NCBI GenBank assembly: GCA_003427395.1
Contig: BFEA01000132.1
Span: 1,808,939-1,840,974 of the forward strand
DNA from: Chara braunii
Taxonomy: Eukaryota; Streptophyta; Charophyceae; Charales; Characeae
Direction: 5' to 3'
Length of the DNA stretch: 32,036 bases
Shown in pieces: positions 22,901-29,219 of this stretch (its first letter is position 1; each line of letters starts with the position of its first letter). The position numbers and the translations under genes were made by a program. The notes beneath the pieces are model-generated. The model had not been told where the DNA came from and searched no databases. It saw nothing but the letters and a program-made list of their open reading frames with translations.

Positions 22901-25900
22901 GCAGACACTGGAGAAAGAAACCTGCCTTGATGTGACACCCCCCACCTCTGCCTCCGACGCGCTCCTGCCTAACAACCCACCCCCACCACATCACCTCCCC
23001 ATGGTCGCATGCCTTTTTTTGTACCATTGCAGGCAAGTTTGAGGGACCAGTCGGGAGGGGTACATGGACCAGGGAGAGGAATAGGAGGGAGAGGGGGGGA
23101 AATCCTCTTGTCAGTTTGTTGTTTGAATGACCAAGGGCAGGACAGGGGCATTGCATTTTCATTTGTTGCAGACGCGCATGAAACCAATTGATCTTATGTA
23201 CACTTGCAAAAGAGGAGAGAGAAAGAGAGGGAGGCGGTCGGGGGGGCAGGCAGGGGGCGGCGGGAAATGAATGGTGAGGAGACTGAAGAGGATTTTTAAA
23301 TAACAGCGGTAAAAGTTATGACAAGGTCATAGAAAGTGACAACAGCAAATACTGGAGAAAAAAAATCTGCCTTTCTGTAACACGGTACTAACACCCCACC
23401 TCTGCCTCCGGCACACTCCTGCTTACAAGAACTGAAAATGCAATGCCCCTGTCCTGCCCTTAGTCATTCAAACAACAAACTGAAAAGTGCACTTTCCCCC
23501 ATCTCATTCACCGGGTAGCAAAGATCGTATGGCATAACGATATTAAAGAACACAGTCATGACCCTGGGAGGCTCCCAAGTCTTGTCAGGTGGTTCGGACC
23601 AATGGGGTGCTGGAGGTCTTGTCATTATATCCGTGGAAGGCCTCCAGGCAAGGACTGTTTTTGGGGAAGGTCCTCCGTCAAAGCATCCTTCACGTGGCTC
23701 GAGAAGCTGCTCGTCAGCTACTGGTTCGCGCCTTCCAACTCTCGACTTAATTGTCCATAATCAATCTCACCCACCTAGTAACTTTCTCTGGCACCCTCGA
23801 ACTAGTGATGGGCTGACCGTGGTCTTGAACGTGCAAAAACATAGTTTTCTGCAGCACTTCGTTGTGCGGGCAAACAAGACCCACCAACTGCTATGTGCAT
23901 ATAGAGGCTTAGGGCATACTCATACTAGCTCTATCTTAAACCACCAGTACCTCTCCCAGCGACTTTTCTCCAACGCAGCTGTTAAGGCGCCACAAACTTC
24001 TTGGGGTTTGAGGGGTACCGGAGCAAAATGGCTGGCAACACCAGCCAAAAGAAGGCCAGTGCCGGTTTGTTTTCTTTTGACGCCCAGGGCATTTCCATGG
24101 TCGGAAAAATGTTGGCCAAAGGTATTGGTGGTTTAAATGTATCTGACGGCATTTACGGCCGGACCTGGATGTATATGACCGCAATTATGTCAATAAAGAA
24201 GTGAAAATGTCCTCCCTTCTTCCCCCGAACATAGCGCATATGCGTTGTAAACGAATAAAACGCATAGGGTGTGTTCTATTCAAATACAAAGCAAATACGT
24301 TCTATTCGAATAGCCGTATTTTTCGAATACAACGCTAATACGTTCAATTCGAATAGCTGTATTTTTTTAATACAACGCTAATAAGTTCTATTTGAACACC
24401 CCTAACTAGAGCCGTATGATAGGTGACTATCTCGTACGGTTCGGAGAGGACTCGAGTAATCACTAAGGGTGTGAAAGTTTCACTCTATTCTTTATTGTGG
24501 TTTATCTTCATATTTTTCGTGGTCTTTATTATGGGAGTTATGCCAGTCCACGAGAATTAGTGTGGTGTCTTGGAGGTTATCAGCAGGAAACCACAAAAAA
24601 GTACGGCCGCTCGCCCTAGCCAGCGACCGCCGAGCTGTTTGGGATCCTCAGAGACTTTACGCAAGGGTTATTGCTTATTCTACTTGTAGCCAATTAGGTT
24701 ATATGGTATTCGCTTGTGGTATCTCCAATTATTCTGTGAGTGTATTTCATCTTATGAACCATGCTCTTTTTAAAGCATTACTTTTTTTGAGTGCAGGTTC
24801 TGCGATTCATGCAATGTCTGATGAACACGATATGCGCAAAATGGGAGGATTAGCTTCTTTGTTACCTTTTACTTATGCTATGATGCTAATAGGCAGCATG
24901 TCTTTAATTGGATTTCCTTTAGTCGTTGAGGGGCGCAGCGCATGTATCAACACATGACTTCCCTGCTGATTGTCCGCACCGACGCATTCATTATCAGTAT
25001 TTTGCTTGCGTCACTCGGTCGGAGGTTCTCCCTTGTTTTGGTAGTTTTTATGTATCTATATTACGGATAAGTGATGCACTGTACTGCTACGTGTTGAGTA
25101 GAGTCCGCTTCTGCAACTGGCGCGTGGCAACTGTCTGCCACCCAACAATATTTGCAACAATTGACGAATTCAGGGCTCATTGAGATTCAGGGGCCCGCCT
25201 TGGGCACGCGTTTGCTGCCGGGGGCCTTATGCTGGTATGCCGAGGGGTAAATCCTCACACTAGCATCAGTGGCCACATATGTATTTCCTCCTCTGTTGGG
25301 CTTGCGGATCCATATGCGTTGCAAGATTGTAACATCAAGTAACCACATACATAGTTCCTTCTTTGCTGGGCTTCTGTTTTTTTTTTTTTTTTAATATAAA
25401 ACTAAGCTACATTCTTCTCACAATTATACCTCACACTACCTACCTACCTGCCGACGCACAGCAACCCATGTCTAAGCACAGTGGATAGGACCAACCAAAA
25501 TATACTACCAAGTATAGAGGCAGCCGAAAAATCTACTATGCGCAGTAACTAACCCCCTACGAGGAATGGCAGGGGTGAAGGCCTCCATGAGGATCCAGGA
25601 CAATACCAAGGCCGACCAGAGGGGGGGGAAAGCCACATATCTCAGCTGATGAACAAAGAATGCTGCAGGCGGTTGTGGGGGATTGAACCCACAACCTCCT
25701 GAATCCTTCTTGTGTGCGATACCAACTGAGCTAGGCCGGTGGCTTCTCTTTGCGCTATTGTGTTCTGGTTTAGTTTGTTGCATTTTGCTGCTAGTAGCCT
25801 AATAACCTATTGTTTCCCGTTGCCCTAACACACCTTGCCCATGTGGCTGAATGGTGCAACCATGAACTGTTTATGAACAACCCTGAGTTCGAACGATGAT

Positions 25901-28411
25901 GGAATCAGACAAACAAAGTAGCTCTGAATTACCTGGGGCTGATGAATTCGGTGGCAATTCCTCAAGGCTGTTACCCTCTAAAAAAGACAGAGAACTCAAA
26001 GAACATGAAAGAAGTTTTTTTTTTTTTTTTTTTTTTAGAAATTTAGAAAACCATTTCTTAATTTTTGTGTGTCATCCTTGCACAGACGCCATGCTAATCT
26101 TCTCTGCATCATTCGAATTTTAACGGATTTTTGGAAGTGCGAGGCACAAGGCCTCGATAAGCCCTACTGGGCCCCTATTTGCAACAAGCGTCGGCCGCCG
26201 TAAGTGAAGGCAGGCTCGACAGACCTCAAGAGGCCTATTTTGGACTACTACGCAACTGAGGGAAATTCAGGCAGTTGCGCAGTGCCAGTTGGTTGGAAGC
26301 GCCCAGGCCCAGGCTGCCTTGCATTGCATGTAACTGAGGCAGGCCCTGGGCCGGATACACAAGTGGACCGAACAAACGCTGAGGGCAGTTGGGTGTGGGT
26401 AACCAACACAGCCCCTGGGCCTGTTGACTTCGGACTGAGGCTCAGCCTCCCTGGGCCTACCAGAAGCTTCTGGACTGAGGCCCAGTACCGCAGCACAGCA
26501 CGCAGCCGCAGGCCACTTCGATATAGGGAAGGGCCTGCCTACGCATTGGACATTCCGGTGCTGGCTGCATGCTGCGCAAGCGCTGCTGCGCTGAAGCTGG
26601 CTAGCGCTCATGCGCTCACGGGCGAGCTGGAAGGAGCAGGCAGCCATAGCCGAGCTGTGCTGCTGTGAGCTGGGTGTGGCGCAGGGTGGTCCTTGGGTGC
26701 ATGTGGCATCTGTGTTGGGGAACGAGGTTGTGAGTGATGCGAGAGACATACCTGGTGCTGGAAGCGTGCGGCATTGGCCGCTATCTGCTCGTACTTCGGG
26801 AGAGCTGTTGTCGTCATCATCGGCATTGTAGAGTAGGCTAGATAGGATCTGCCATCTGTAGTCTGGGTGTCGAGCGCCAGATAGGATATCAACATTGGTT
26901 CTTCGTTGATGATGATGATGAGACTATTCCAGCATTGTCAATTATGAGCTTTTGGTGTGCTCTTATTTGGTGAAACTCGTGATGCAATTCTGCTCTTGGT
27001 TCGGTCTAATGTGTATGATGCTGTTTGATTGCTGAAGTTCGCTATTGCTCATCTTCCTTGCCGAAGGACGAAGGCAGCCAAGTTTTGAATAGAAAAGGGA
27101 AAACTGCATCTGTACCCCACTTAAAGATGAGAATACCCGCTATACCCAGTCCCAGCGCCCAACTTGCATCTATACCCAGACCCTGTCCAACTTAAACCAC
27201 AAGTACACAGCGCCAGCCTTGTAGTCCGAAACTTGTCACCACAAGAAAACGAGGCCGAAACGTCAAACGCTGCGCCCGCCGTTGATAGATTCGATCGATG
27301 GCCTCGTTTTCATTTCGCCTCTCCAGAATTTGAGTTTTCAGACCCGCGGCCCAGCTGCCCATGTACTGGTGGTTCAAGGTAGTACCCTACACCCAGTTGC
27401 ACAGGCCCTTGGTTGGGGAGCACAAAATTATGCTTATGCCCAGGATCCGGACAGGCAAAATTAAAATCAGGTATGCAGTGCTATGGACATAATTTGCCTG
27501 GGTGTATGCATGATTTGAGCATTCCCGTAGTTGGGTATAACAGTATAACTGGAATTTGGTAGTACCAACCTTGGCCCACCTCGGTCCTGGGCATGCAAAT
27601 ATTTTCACAGACCATTTCCCGGGTACAGTAGCAAGTTGAGCACTGGGACTGGGTATAACGGGTATTCCCATCTGTACATGGGGCAACAGGTGCAATTTTC
27701 CCAATAGAAAGAGCAATTAGATTTCCATCCTCTGCCAGTTGTTTGCATTGTTGTGACAAAATATCTGAAGCTTGCCCTCTGATGGGAAAGCCGGGCAGAG
27801 TTGTTCTCACCCAGAATTTCACCTTTACAAATGTGTGGAGTAATAGCAATGTGTCTGACAGTCCTCTGCGCATTCTTGTACTGTATCTCACCGAACGAGC
27901 ACTCTTGGACTCTTCTCAAGGCGATTGGAAACGCTTGTCCATCCGGAACGTAGTGAAATGGGATCTTCACTTTGGCAAATGTCTGGGGCAAATTCCATAT
28001 TATGTTGATGATGATTTCTGGATTAATGCCAGGGGACTTGAGGTGGTTGGGTTGTGTGTGTGAATTTGTGAAATGTTGGAACACGCGTACTGGTTTCTTT
28101 TTTCTTTCAGTTGTGAAAGGCATACACGGATAGTGCACTTAAGGTGCACACTGAAGTAGTTATGTGAATTGCTTCTTTTTTCATTTGGTTTTGTTTTTCC
28201 AGTTTAATGTCTCTTCAATATTCTGTTTGTATTTGGTTTGCCTATGGGCACGGAACTCTATTATGATTAGGGTGTGTTCAGAAAGCCTGAGGACTGCAGG
28301 GAGCGATACCGGCTGTTAACCGAGAAGGTAAAGGAAGAAGGGCAAGATGCTGCTGACGATGGGCAAGGATCATTTTCTTCGGGAATTTCTGCGGGGAAGC
28401 TGCGGGGAAAG
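10846..28411 (+). CDS. EAF1-like protein (NuA4 complex scaffold), partial gene, 8 exons in window
   Basis: EAF1 is the nuclear platform subunit of the NuA4 histone H4/H2A acetyltransferase complex. In plants it has an N-terminal HSA domain and a SANT domain. Eight exons join with compatible phases: 10846-10929, 11228-12295, 12945-13064, 16946-17030, 19837-20105, 20971-21048, 22266-22346 and 28271-28411, giving 642 codons. All introns are GT-AG. In order, the product has a PGAMESYR block, a basic KKKRKKSRK stretch, [10 protein letters not shown], a GRKNKP block, and a SANT domain ([30 protein letters not shown]). These blocks and their order match plant EAF1A/EAF1B as I remember them. The start codon and HSA domain lie upstream, outside the window or unrecognised, and the Gln-rich tail is missing downstream. 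Other SANT proteins are less likely because several separate blocks agree. Confidence 0.85.
11228..12295 (+). CDS. EAF1-like exon b (large basic/low-complexity exon)
   Basis: 356 codons, phase 0 at both ends, acceptor TATGGTAG and donor GTATTT. It opens with [10 protein letters not shown], a charged and probably helical start. Next comes a Gly/Met-rich stretch ([11 protein letters not shown]), a nuclear-localisation-like KKKRKKSRK (about exon residues 95-104), and [14 protein letters not shown] (about 171-184), which resembles the KRMRTA-type motif of plant EAF1. A long Ser/Gly/Pro-rich segment follows, then a second basic run, TKKKKQR. The exon is open throughout. The ATG at 11270 is internal to the exon and is not needed as a start. 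The long minus-strand frame at 11452-12405 is its shadow. Confidence 0.8.
12945..13064 (+). CDS. EAF1-like exon c (predicted)
   Basis: 40 codons, phase 0 on both sides, between CCCCTGTGCAG and GTAGGG. The translation begins [15 protein letters not shown] and ends LSHPPPPE. I do not recognise a homologous block. The call rests on strong splice signals, an open frame and phase agreement with both neighbours. Confidence 0.6.
13506..13643. repeat. Tandem duplication, period 70 bp
   Basis: ATTGTTGGGAAAGCAT occurs at 13506 and 13576, and the following ~50 bases are similar in both units. Intronic, with no function visible. Confidence 0.65.
16500..16840 (-). repeat. 170-bp tandem duplication with tRNA-like content
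   Basis: CAACAAGCTCATGCTCTGAG recurs 170 bases apart (16542 and 16712), with similarity across the whole unit. On the minus strand each unit carries a box A-like TGGCTAAATG and a box B-like GCGTTCAATTC about 43 bases apart. The first unit also has an anticodon-arm-like CTGTC and GACAG pair. The T-stem does not pair, so these are degraded tRNA-derived sequences (a SINE dimer or tRNA pseudogenes), not working tRNAs. Confidence 0.45.
16946..17030 (+). CDS. EAF1-like exon d (predicted)
   Basis: 85 bases, entering in phase 0 and leaving in phase 1, with acceptor CCCCTTGCAG and donor GTGTGG. The translation starts [15 protein letters not shown]. The leftover G combines with GT of the next exon to give Gly, so the unusual phase is matched exactly by exon e. 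No known motif was seen. If translated beyond the donor, the frame stops within a few codons. Confidence 0.65.
17985..18170. repeat. Short diverged tandem repeats
   Basis: GAGAGGAAGGGRGTGATTATG and AGAAGTGAGGAGAGAGAT-type segments recur. GGTTCAAGCTTGCGCT occurs at about 18104 and 18157. Units are irregular. Confidence 0.55.
18189..18434. repeat. Tandem duplication, period about 120 bp
   Basis: Two units share CTCTCTCC/CCGATCTCRTTCTTCTT, GTTGAGTT, TTATTGTCTC, GATTTGAGTTTTGCTT and AGGAAATGAACAGGAA. The second carries an insertion of about ten bases. Intronic. Confidence 0.7.
18747..18842 (-). pseudogene. U6 snRNA pseudogene 1
   Basis: On the minus strand the sequence runs from GTCCTTCGGGACATCC through ACAGAGA and GGATGACATGCACAAATCG to AATGGTCCAAA, the order and length of U6 snRNA. 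Key bases after ACAGAGA are changed (CAATTAGCAC instead of AGATTAGCAT). There is no TATA motif about 25-30 bases upstream and no T-run terminator, so it is not a functional gene. No poly(A) tail is visible on this copy. Confidence 0.85.
19363..19378 (+). repeat. One terminus of a TTAA-flanked inverted-repeat element
   Basis: TTAA (19363-19366) is followed by ACCACCAGTACC. Downstream at about 19452-19467 lies GGCTGGC-GCC-GCCAGCC, a hairpin also present inside the 23940-24132 copy. The opposite end was not found, so the copy is probably broken. Confidence 0.5.
19837..20105 (+). CDS. EAF1-like exon e (GRKNKP block)
   Basis: 269 bases, entering phase 1 and leaving phase 0, with acceptor TTCACCTGCAG and donor GTAAGT. 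The product is Ala/Gly-rich with a basic GRKGKKG near its start. It ends [17 protein letters not shown], which matches the GGRERGRKNKS-type basic block just before the SANT domain in plant EAF1. The open frame starting at 19815 lies partly in the intron, and its first codons are not coding. Confidence 0.8.
20106..20970 (+). other. Intron of EAF1-like gene (865 bp)
   Basis: GTAAGT to TTCTTCGCAG. I saw no repeat, RNA or transposon that I can name in it. Confidence 0.6.
20971..21048 (+). CDS. EAF1-like exon f (SANT helix 1 start)
   Basis: 26 codons, phase 0, acceptor TTCTTCGCAG and donor GTATGT. It ends [12 protein letters not shown], containing the first conserved Trp of the SANT domain (PWS-x-x-E in plant EAF1). 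The Gly/Pro/Ala-rich start is a linker from the basic block of exon e. Confidence 0.8.
21049..22265 (+). other. Intron of EAF1-like gene (1.2 kb)
   Basis: GTATGT to TTGTATGCAG. It contains U6 pseudogene 2 (21433-21548) and a G-rich run near 21600-21620. No other feature was supported. Confidence 0.6.
21433..21548 (-). pseudogene. U6 snRNA pseudogene 2, retroposed with poly(A) tail
   Basis: The minus strand runs from GTCCTTGGGGACATCTG through GGAACGATACAGAAAAGATT, AGCATGGCCCCTGCGCAA and AATGGTCCAA, then into 19 A (21433-21451 on the + strand). A functional U6 gene would end in T, so the A-tail indicates LINE-type retroposition. Flanks AATTGAGA (21422-21429) and AACTGAGA (21549-21556) match at 7 of 8 positions, a likely target duplication. 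The ACAGAGA box has become ACAGAAA. Confidence 0.9.
22266..22346 (+). CDS. EAF1-like exon g (SANT helices 1-2)
   Basis: 27 codons, phase 0, acceptor TTGTATGCAG and donor GTGAGT. It encodes [20 protein letters not shown] and a short Ser-rich end. It corresponds to ALVVLVHDMGPNWELxSDAx of plant EAF1, with the second SANT Trp conserved. Confidence 0.85.
22781..23430. repeat. Diverged duplication around an ACACCCCACCTC motif
   Basis: GGAAATGAATGGTGAG, AGACTGAAGA, GTAAAAGTT and ACTGGAGAAA occur in order at 22812-22920 and again at 23265-23360. An ACACCCC-CACCTC-GCCTCCG motif occurs near 22785, 22934 and 23393. Two copies of a ~150-bp unit are present. Confidence 0.65.
23111..23483. repeat. 51-bp inverted repeats, 50 of 51 matching
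   Basis: Arms 23111-23161 and 23433-23483 are reverse complements with a single mismatch and enclose 271 bases. The spacer includes the second copy of the ~150-bp duplication. High identity suggests recent formation. It could be the ends of an unclassified transposon or an inverted duplication. No matching target duplication was obvious. Confidence 0.75.
23940..24132. mobile_element. TTAA-flanked MITE-like element, complete copy 1
   Basis: 193 bp, starting ACCACCAGTACCT and ending GGTATTGGTGGT, with TTAA directly outside both ends (23936-23939 and 24133-24136). Inside is a GGCTGG-CAACA-CCAGCC hairpin at 24030. No transposase is encoded, so it would be non-autonomous. TTAA targets are typical of piggyBac transposons, but the terminal bases are not a clear piggyBac match. 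TTAA could instead be part of the terminal repeat. Confidence 0.6.
24294..24400. repeat. 43-bp AT-rich tandem repeat
   Basis: Units at 24294-24336 and 24337-24379 differ at a few bases, and a partial third unit follows. Each includes the palindrome ATTCGAAT and ends ACAACGCT. The array ends within a few bases of the mitochondrial-like group II intron domain V. Confidence 0.75.
24409..24921 (+). other. Nuclear mitochondrial insertion (group II intron end, cob, nad5)
   Basis: Three mitochondrial pieces follow one another. 24409-24442 is a 34-nt group II intron domain V with GAGCCGTATG and CGTACGGTTC arms, a GTGA tetraloop and the AGC triad. 24443-24487 resembles domain VI. 24488-24578 translates [17 protein letters not shown] and on to ELVWCLG, part of apocytochrome b. 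24655-24921 translates as NADH dehydrogenase subunit 5 ([50 protein letters not shown]). About 75 unassigned bases separate cob and nad5, which are not normally fused, so the fragment was rearranged. Nuclear context is shown by the surrounding EAF1 intron. Neither fragment is expected to be expressed. Confidence 0.85.
24922..25375. other. Between mitochondrial insertion and SINE
   Basis: Could include further mitochondrial sequence, but I recognise none. CCACATAY/CCTYCTYTGYTGGGCTT occurs twice, at about 25271-25302 and 25342-25373, a short duplication. The second copy's GGCTTCT forms the left target duplication of the SINE. Confidence 0.4.
25376..25740 (-). mobile_element. tRNA-derived SINE, full length
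   Basis: On the minus strand the element starts at 25740 with ACCGGCCTAGCTCAGTTGG, exactly the first base of a tRNA-like head. Pol III box A is TAGCTCAGTTGG (25722-25733) and box B GGTTCAATCCC (25679-25689). A tRNA-unrelated body of about 280 bases follows, then 16 A (25377-25392 on the + strand). GGCTTCT flanks both sides (25369-25375 and 25741-25747), a 7-bp target duplication. It would be transcribed by RNA polymerase III and copied by a LINE-encoded reverse transcriptase. The intact boxes and tail suggest a fairly young copy. Confidence 0.85.
25843..25899 (+). other. tRNA-like pol III boxes, possible second SINE head
   Basis: TGGCTGAATGG (box A-like, about 25846) and GAGTTCGAAC (box B-like, about 25885) are spaced as in a tRNA. 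No cloverleaf is complete and no poly(A) tail was found on the right side. This is a weak call. Confidence 0.25.
26015..27069 (-). pseudogene. U6 snRNA pseudogene 3, retroposed and split by a solo LTR
   Basis: The minus-strand U6 body lies at about 26037-26137 (CAGAGAAGATTAGCATGGC, CAAGGATGACACAC, AAGAAATGGT) with 22 A as its tail (26015-26036 on the + strand). The first bases of U6 (GTCCTTC) continue at 27063-27069, on the far side of the solo LTR. Removing the LTR and one GAAG restores a segment of the same length as the 5' end of copy 2. Outer flanks GAAAGAAG (26007-26014) and GAAGGCAG (27070-27077) match at 6 of 8, a plausible U6 target duplication. Confidence 0.85.
26138..27062 (+). mobile_element. 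Solo LTR, diverged relative of the 4267-10342 element
   Basis: 925 bp, starting TGCGAGG and ending CGCTATTGCTCATCTTCCTTGCC (CA changed to CC). It shares with the two LTRs the AAGTGAAGGC segment, CCTACCNGAAGCTTCTGG, a GATATAGGGAAG counterpart of the dyad, the GAGCGCCA segment and a GAT run. GAAG flanks both ends (26134-26137 and 27063-27066), a 4-bp target duplication of the same length as in the complete element. A solo LTR arises when the two LTRs of an insertion recombine. Confidence 0.85.
27196..27373. mobile_element. TTAA-flanked MITE-like element, complete copy 2
   Basis: 178 bp, starting ACCACAAGTAC and ending GTACTGGTGGT. The left flank is TTAA (27192-27195) and the right TCAA (27374-27377). 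An internal perfect 12-bp inverted repeat, GAAAACGAGGCC and GGCCTCGTTTTC, makes it foldback-like. The interior differs from copy 1, so only the ends define the family. Confidence 0.55.
28271..28411 (+). CDS. EAF1-like exon h (SANT helix 3)
   Basis: 47 codons, phase 0, acceptor ATTATGATTAG and donor GTAGAC. It opens [19 protein letters not shown], matching the CIFRKPKECKxRHKxLMD helix that closes the SANT domain in plant EAF1. An acidic, Ser/Gly-rich stretch ([15 protein letters not shown]) follows, also present in that position in the family. An earlier donor (AAG|GTAAAG at 28329) is possible but would remove the conserved acidic stretch. Confidence 0.85.
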
Positions 28412-28813
28412 GTAGACCTTTTCTTCTTTCCTACTCTGCTTTTTCCCATCATCTTCATCATCCTTTAGTCTTCTAGCTGTCCTAATGTGGATTTCGGTCC
28501 CCCATCCCCTCCCCCTCCCCCCCTTAGAACCCTCACCATTTCCCCTCCTCCCTTGCTCATTTTCCTGCTGTCCTCCTCGTCCCCCTCTCCATCGTTTCTC
28601 TGCCACCTACTATTATAGCGTGCTTCTTCCTGCTTTTCCTGCTTCTGTTTCTCCCGCTACGTGCAGTCTCTCTTCGCAAAACACTTTTAAAAAGGGTCAA
28701 GAAATGGGCTGTACCTTAAGTGTTCTCTAATGGGGCCTAATGTGTGTGTCAGGAGCCCCCTTTACATCCTGCTTTTGCACATTCTTCGGACCTGGACATA
28801 CGTATCATGTTTT
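28412..28813. other. Downstream of last exon, with pyrimidine-rich tract
   Basis: Probably intron. 28498-28600 is almost purely C and T. No further EAF1 exon was recognised. Confidence 0.4.
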
Positions 28814-29064
28814 GTCTGCGAAAATATGAGGGCAGGGAGATATATAGCCCTAAGTTGGCCCAACTTGACTGGAAGGCTTTGTTACCTGCATGATTCATTA
28901 TTTCATTAGAGAGATGATTGAACTACGTTTGTTAGGTATGTCTGCGGAGATATTAGGGCAGGGAGATATTCAGGCCTGAGTTGGCTCAACTTGACCAAAA
29001 GGCTTTGTTACCTGCATGCTTCCTTATTACATTAGAGAGATGATTGAACTACGTTTTTTAGGTA
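28814..29064. repeat. Tandem duplication, period 126 bp
   Basis: GTCTGCG begins both units (28814 and 28940). They share GGGCAGGGAGATAT, GGCTTTGTTACCTGCATG and AGAGATGATTGAACTACG. The units are highly similar, so the duplication is fairly recent. Confidence 0.8.
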
Positions 29065-29194
29065 TTTTCTGTAGGCAGTCTGCATTGGACGTATTCCTCT
29101 GCCCAACTAGCAGTGCATATCATCACACCGGCGGGAGTCAGGTGAGTTTGGTGACGAGTCGCTGCAGCGCCCTAAACCAGGTGACTCTGGCGAT

Positions 29195-29219
29195 AGAGCA
29201 GACGCTTCGCGTCTGCTCT
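29195..29219. other. 11-bp perfect hairpin
   Basis: AGAGCAGACGC (29195-29205) and GCGTCTGCTCT (29209-29219) around the loop TTC. No T-run follows, and no function is implied. Confidence 0.5.

Larger units (their letters stand above)
22347..28270 (+). other. Intron of EAF1-like gene (5.9 kb) loaded with insertions
   Basis: GTGAGT to CTATTATGATTAG. It splits the SANT domain between helices 2 and 3. It contains duplicated and inverted repeats (22781-23483), two TTAA-flanked elements, a 43-bp tandem repeat, mitochondrial DNA, a SINE, a U6 pseudogene and a solo LTR. The stretches 22350-22780, 23490-23930 and 27380-28260 hold nothing I can name. Confidence 0.7.

Noticed and set aside
22378-22938. 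Frames of 120-176 aa on both strands downstream of exon g
   Set aside because: Intron and duplicated repeat sequence. No domain recognised, and the frames overlap on opposite strands.
26204-26749. Coding frames of 154-160 aa on both strands
   Set aside because: They lie inside the solo LTR and reflect its GC-rich, stop-poor composition.
29075-29141. Exon-like segment with good splice signals (CTGTAG and GTGAGT)
   Set aside because: In phase 0, required by the preceding exon end at 28411, it has a TAG at 29108. Other phases do not join, and the peptide does not resemble the expected EAF1 region.
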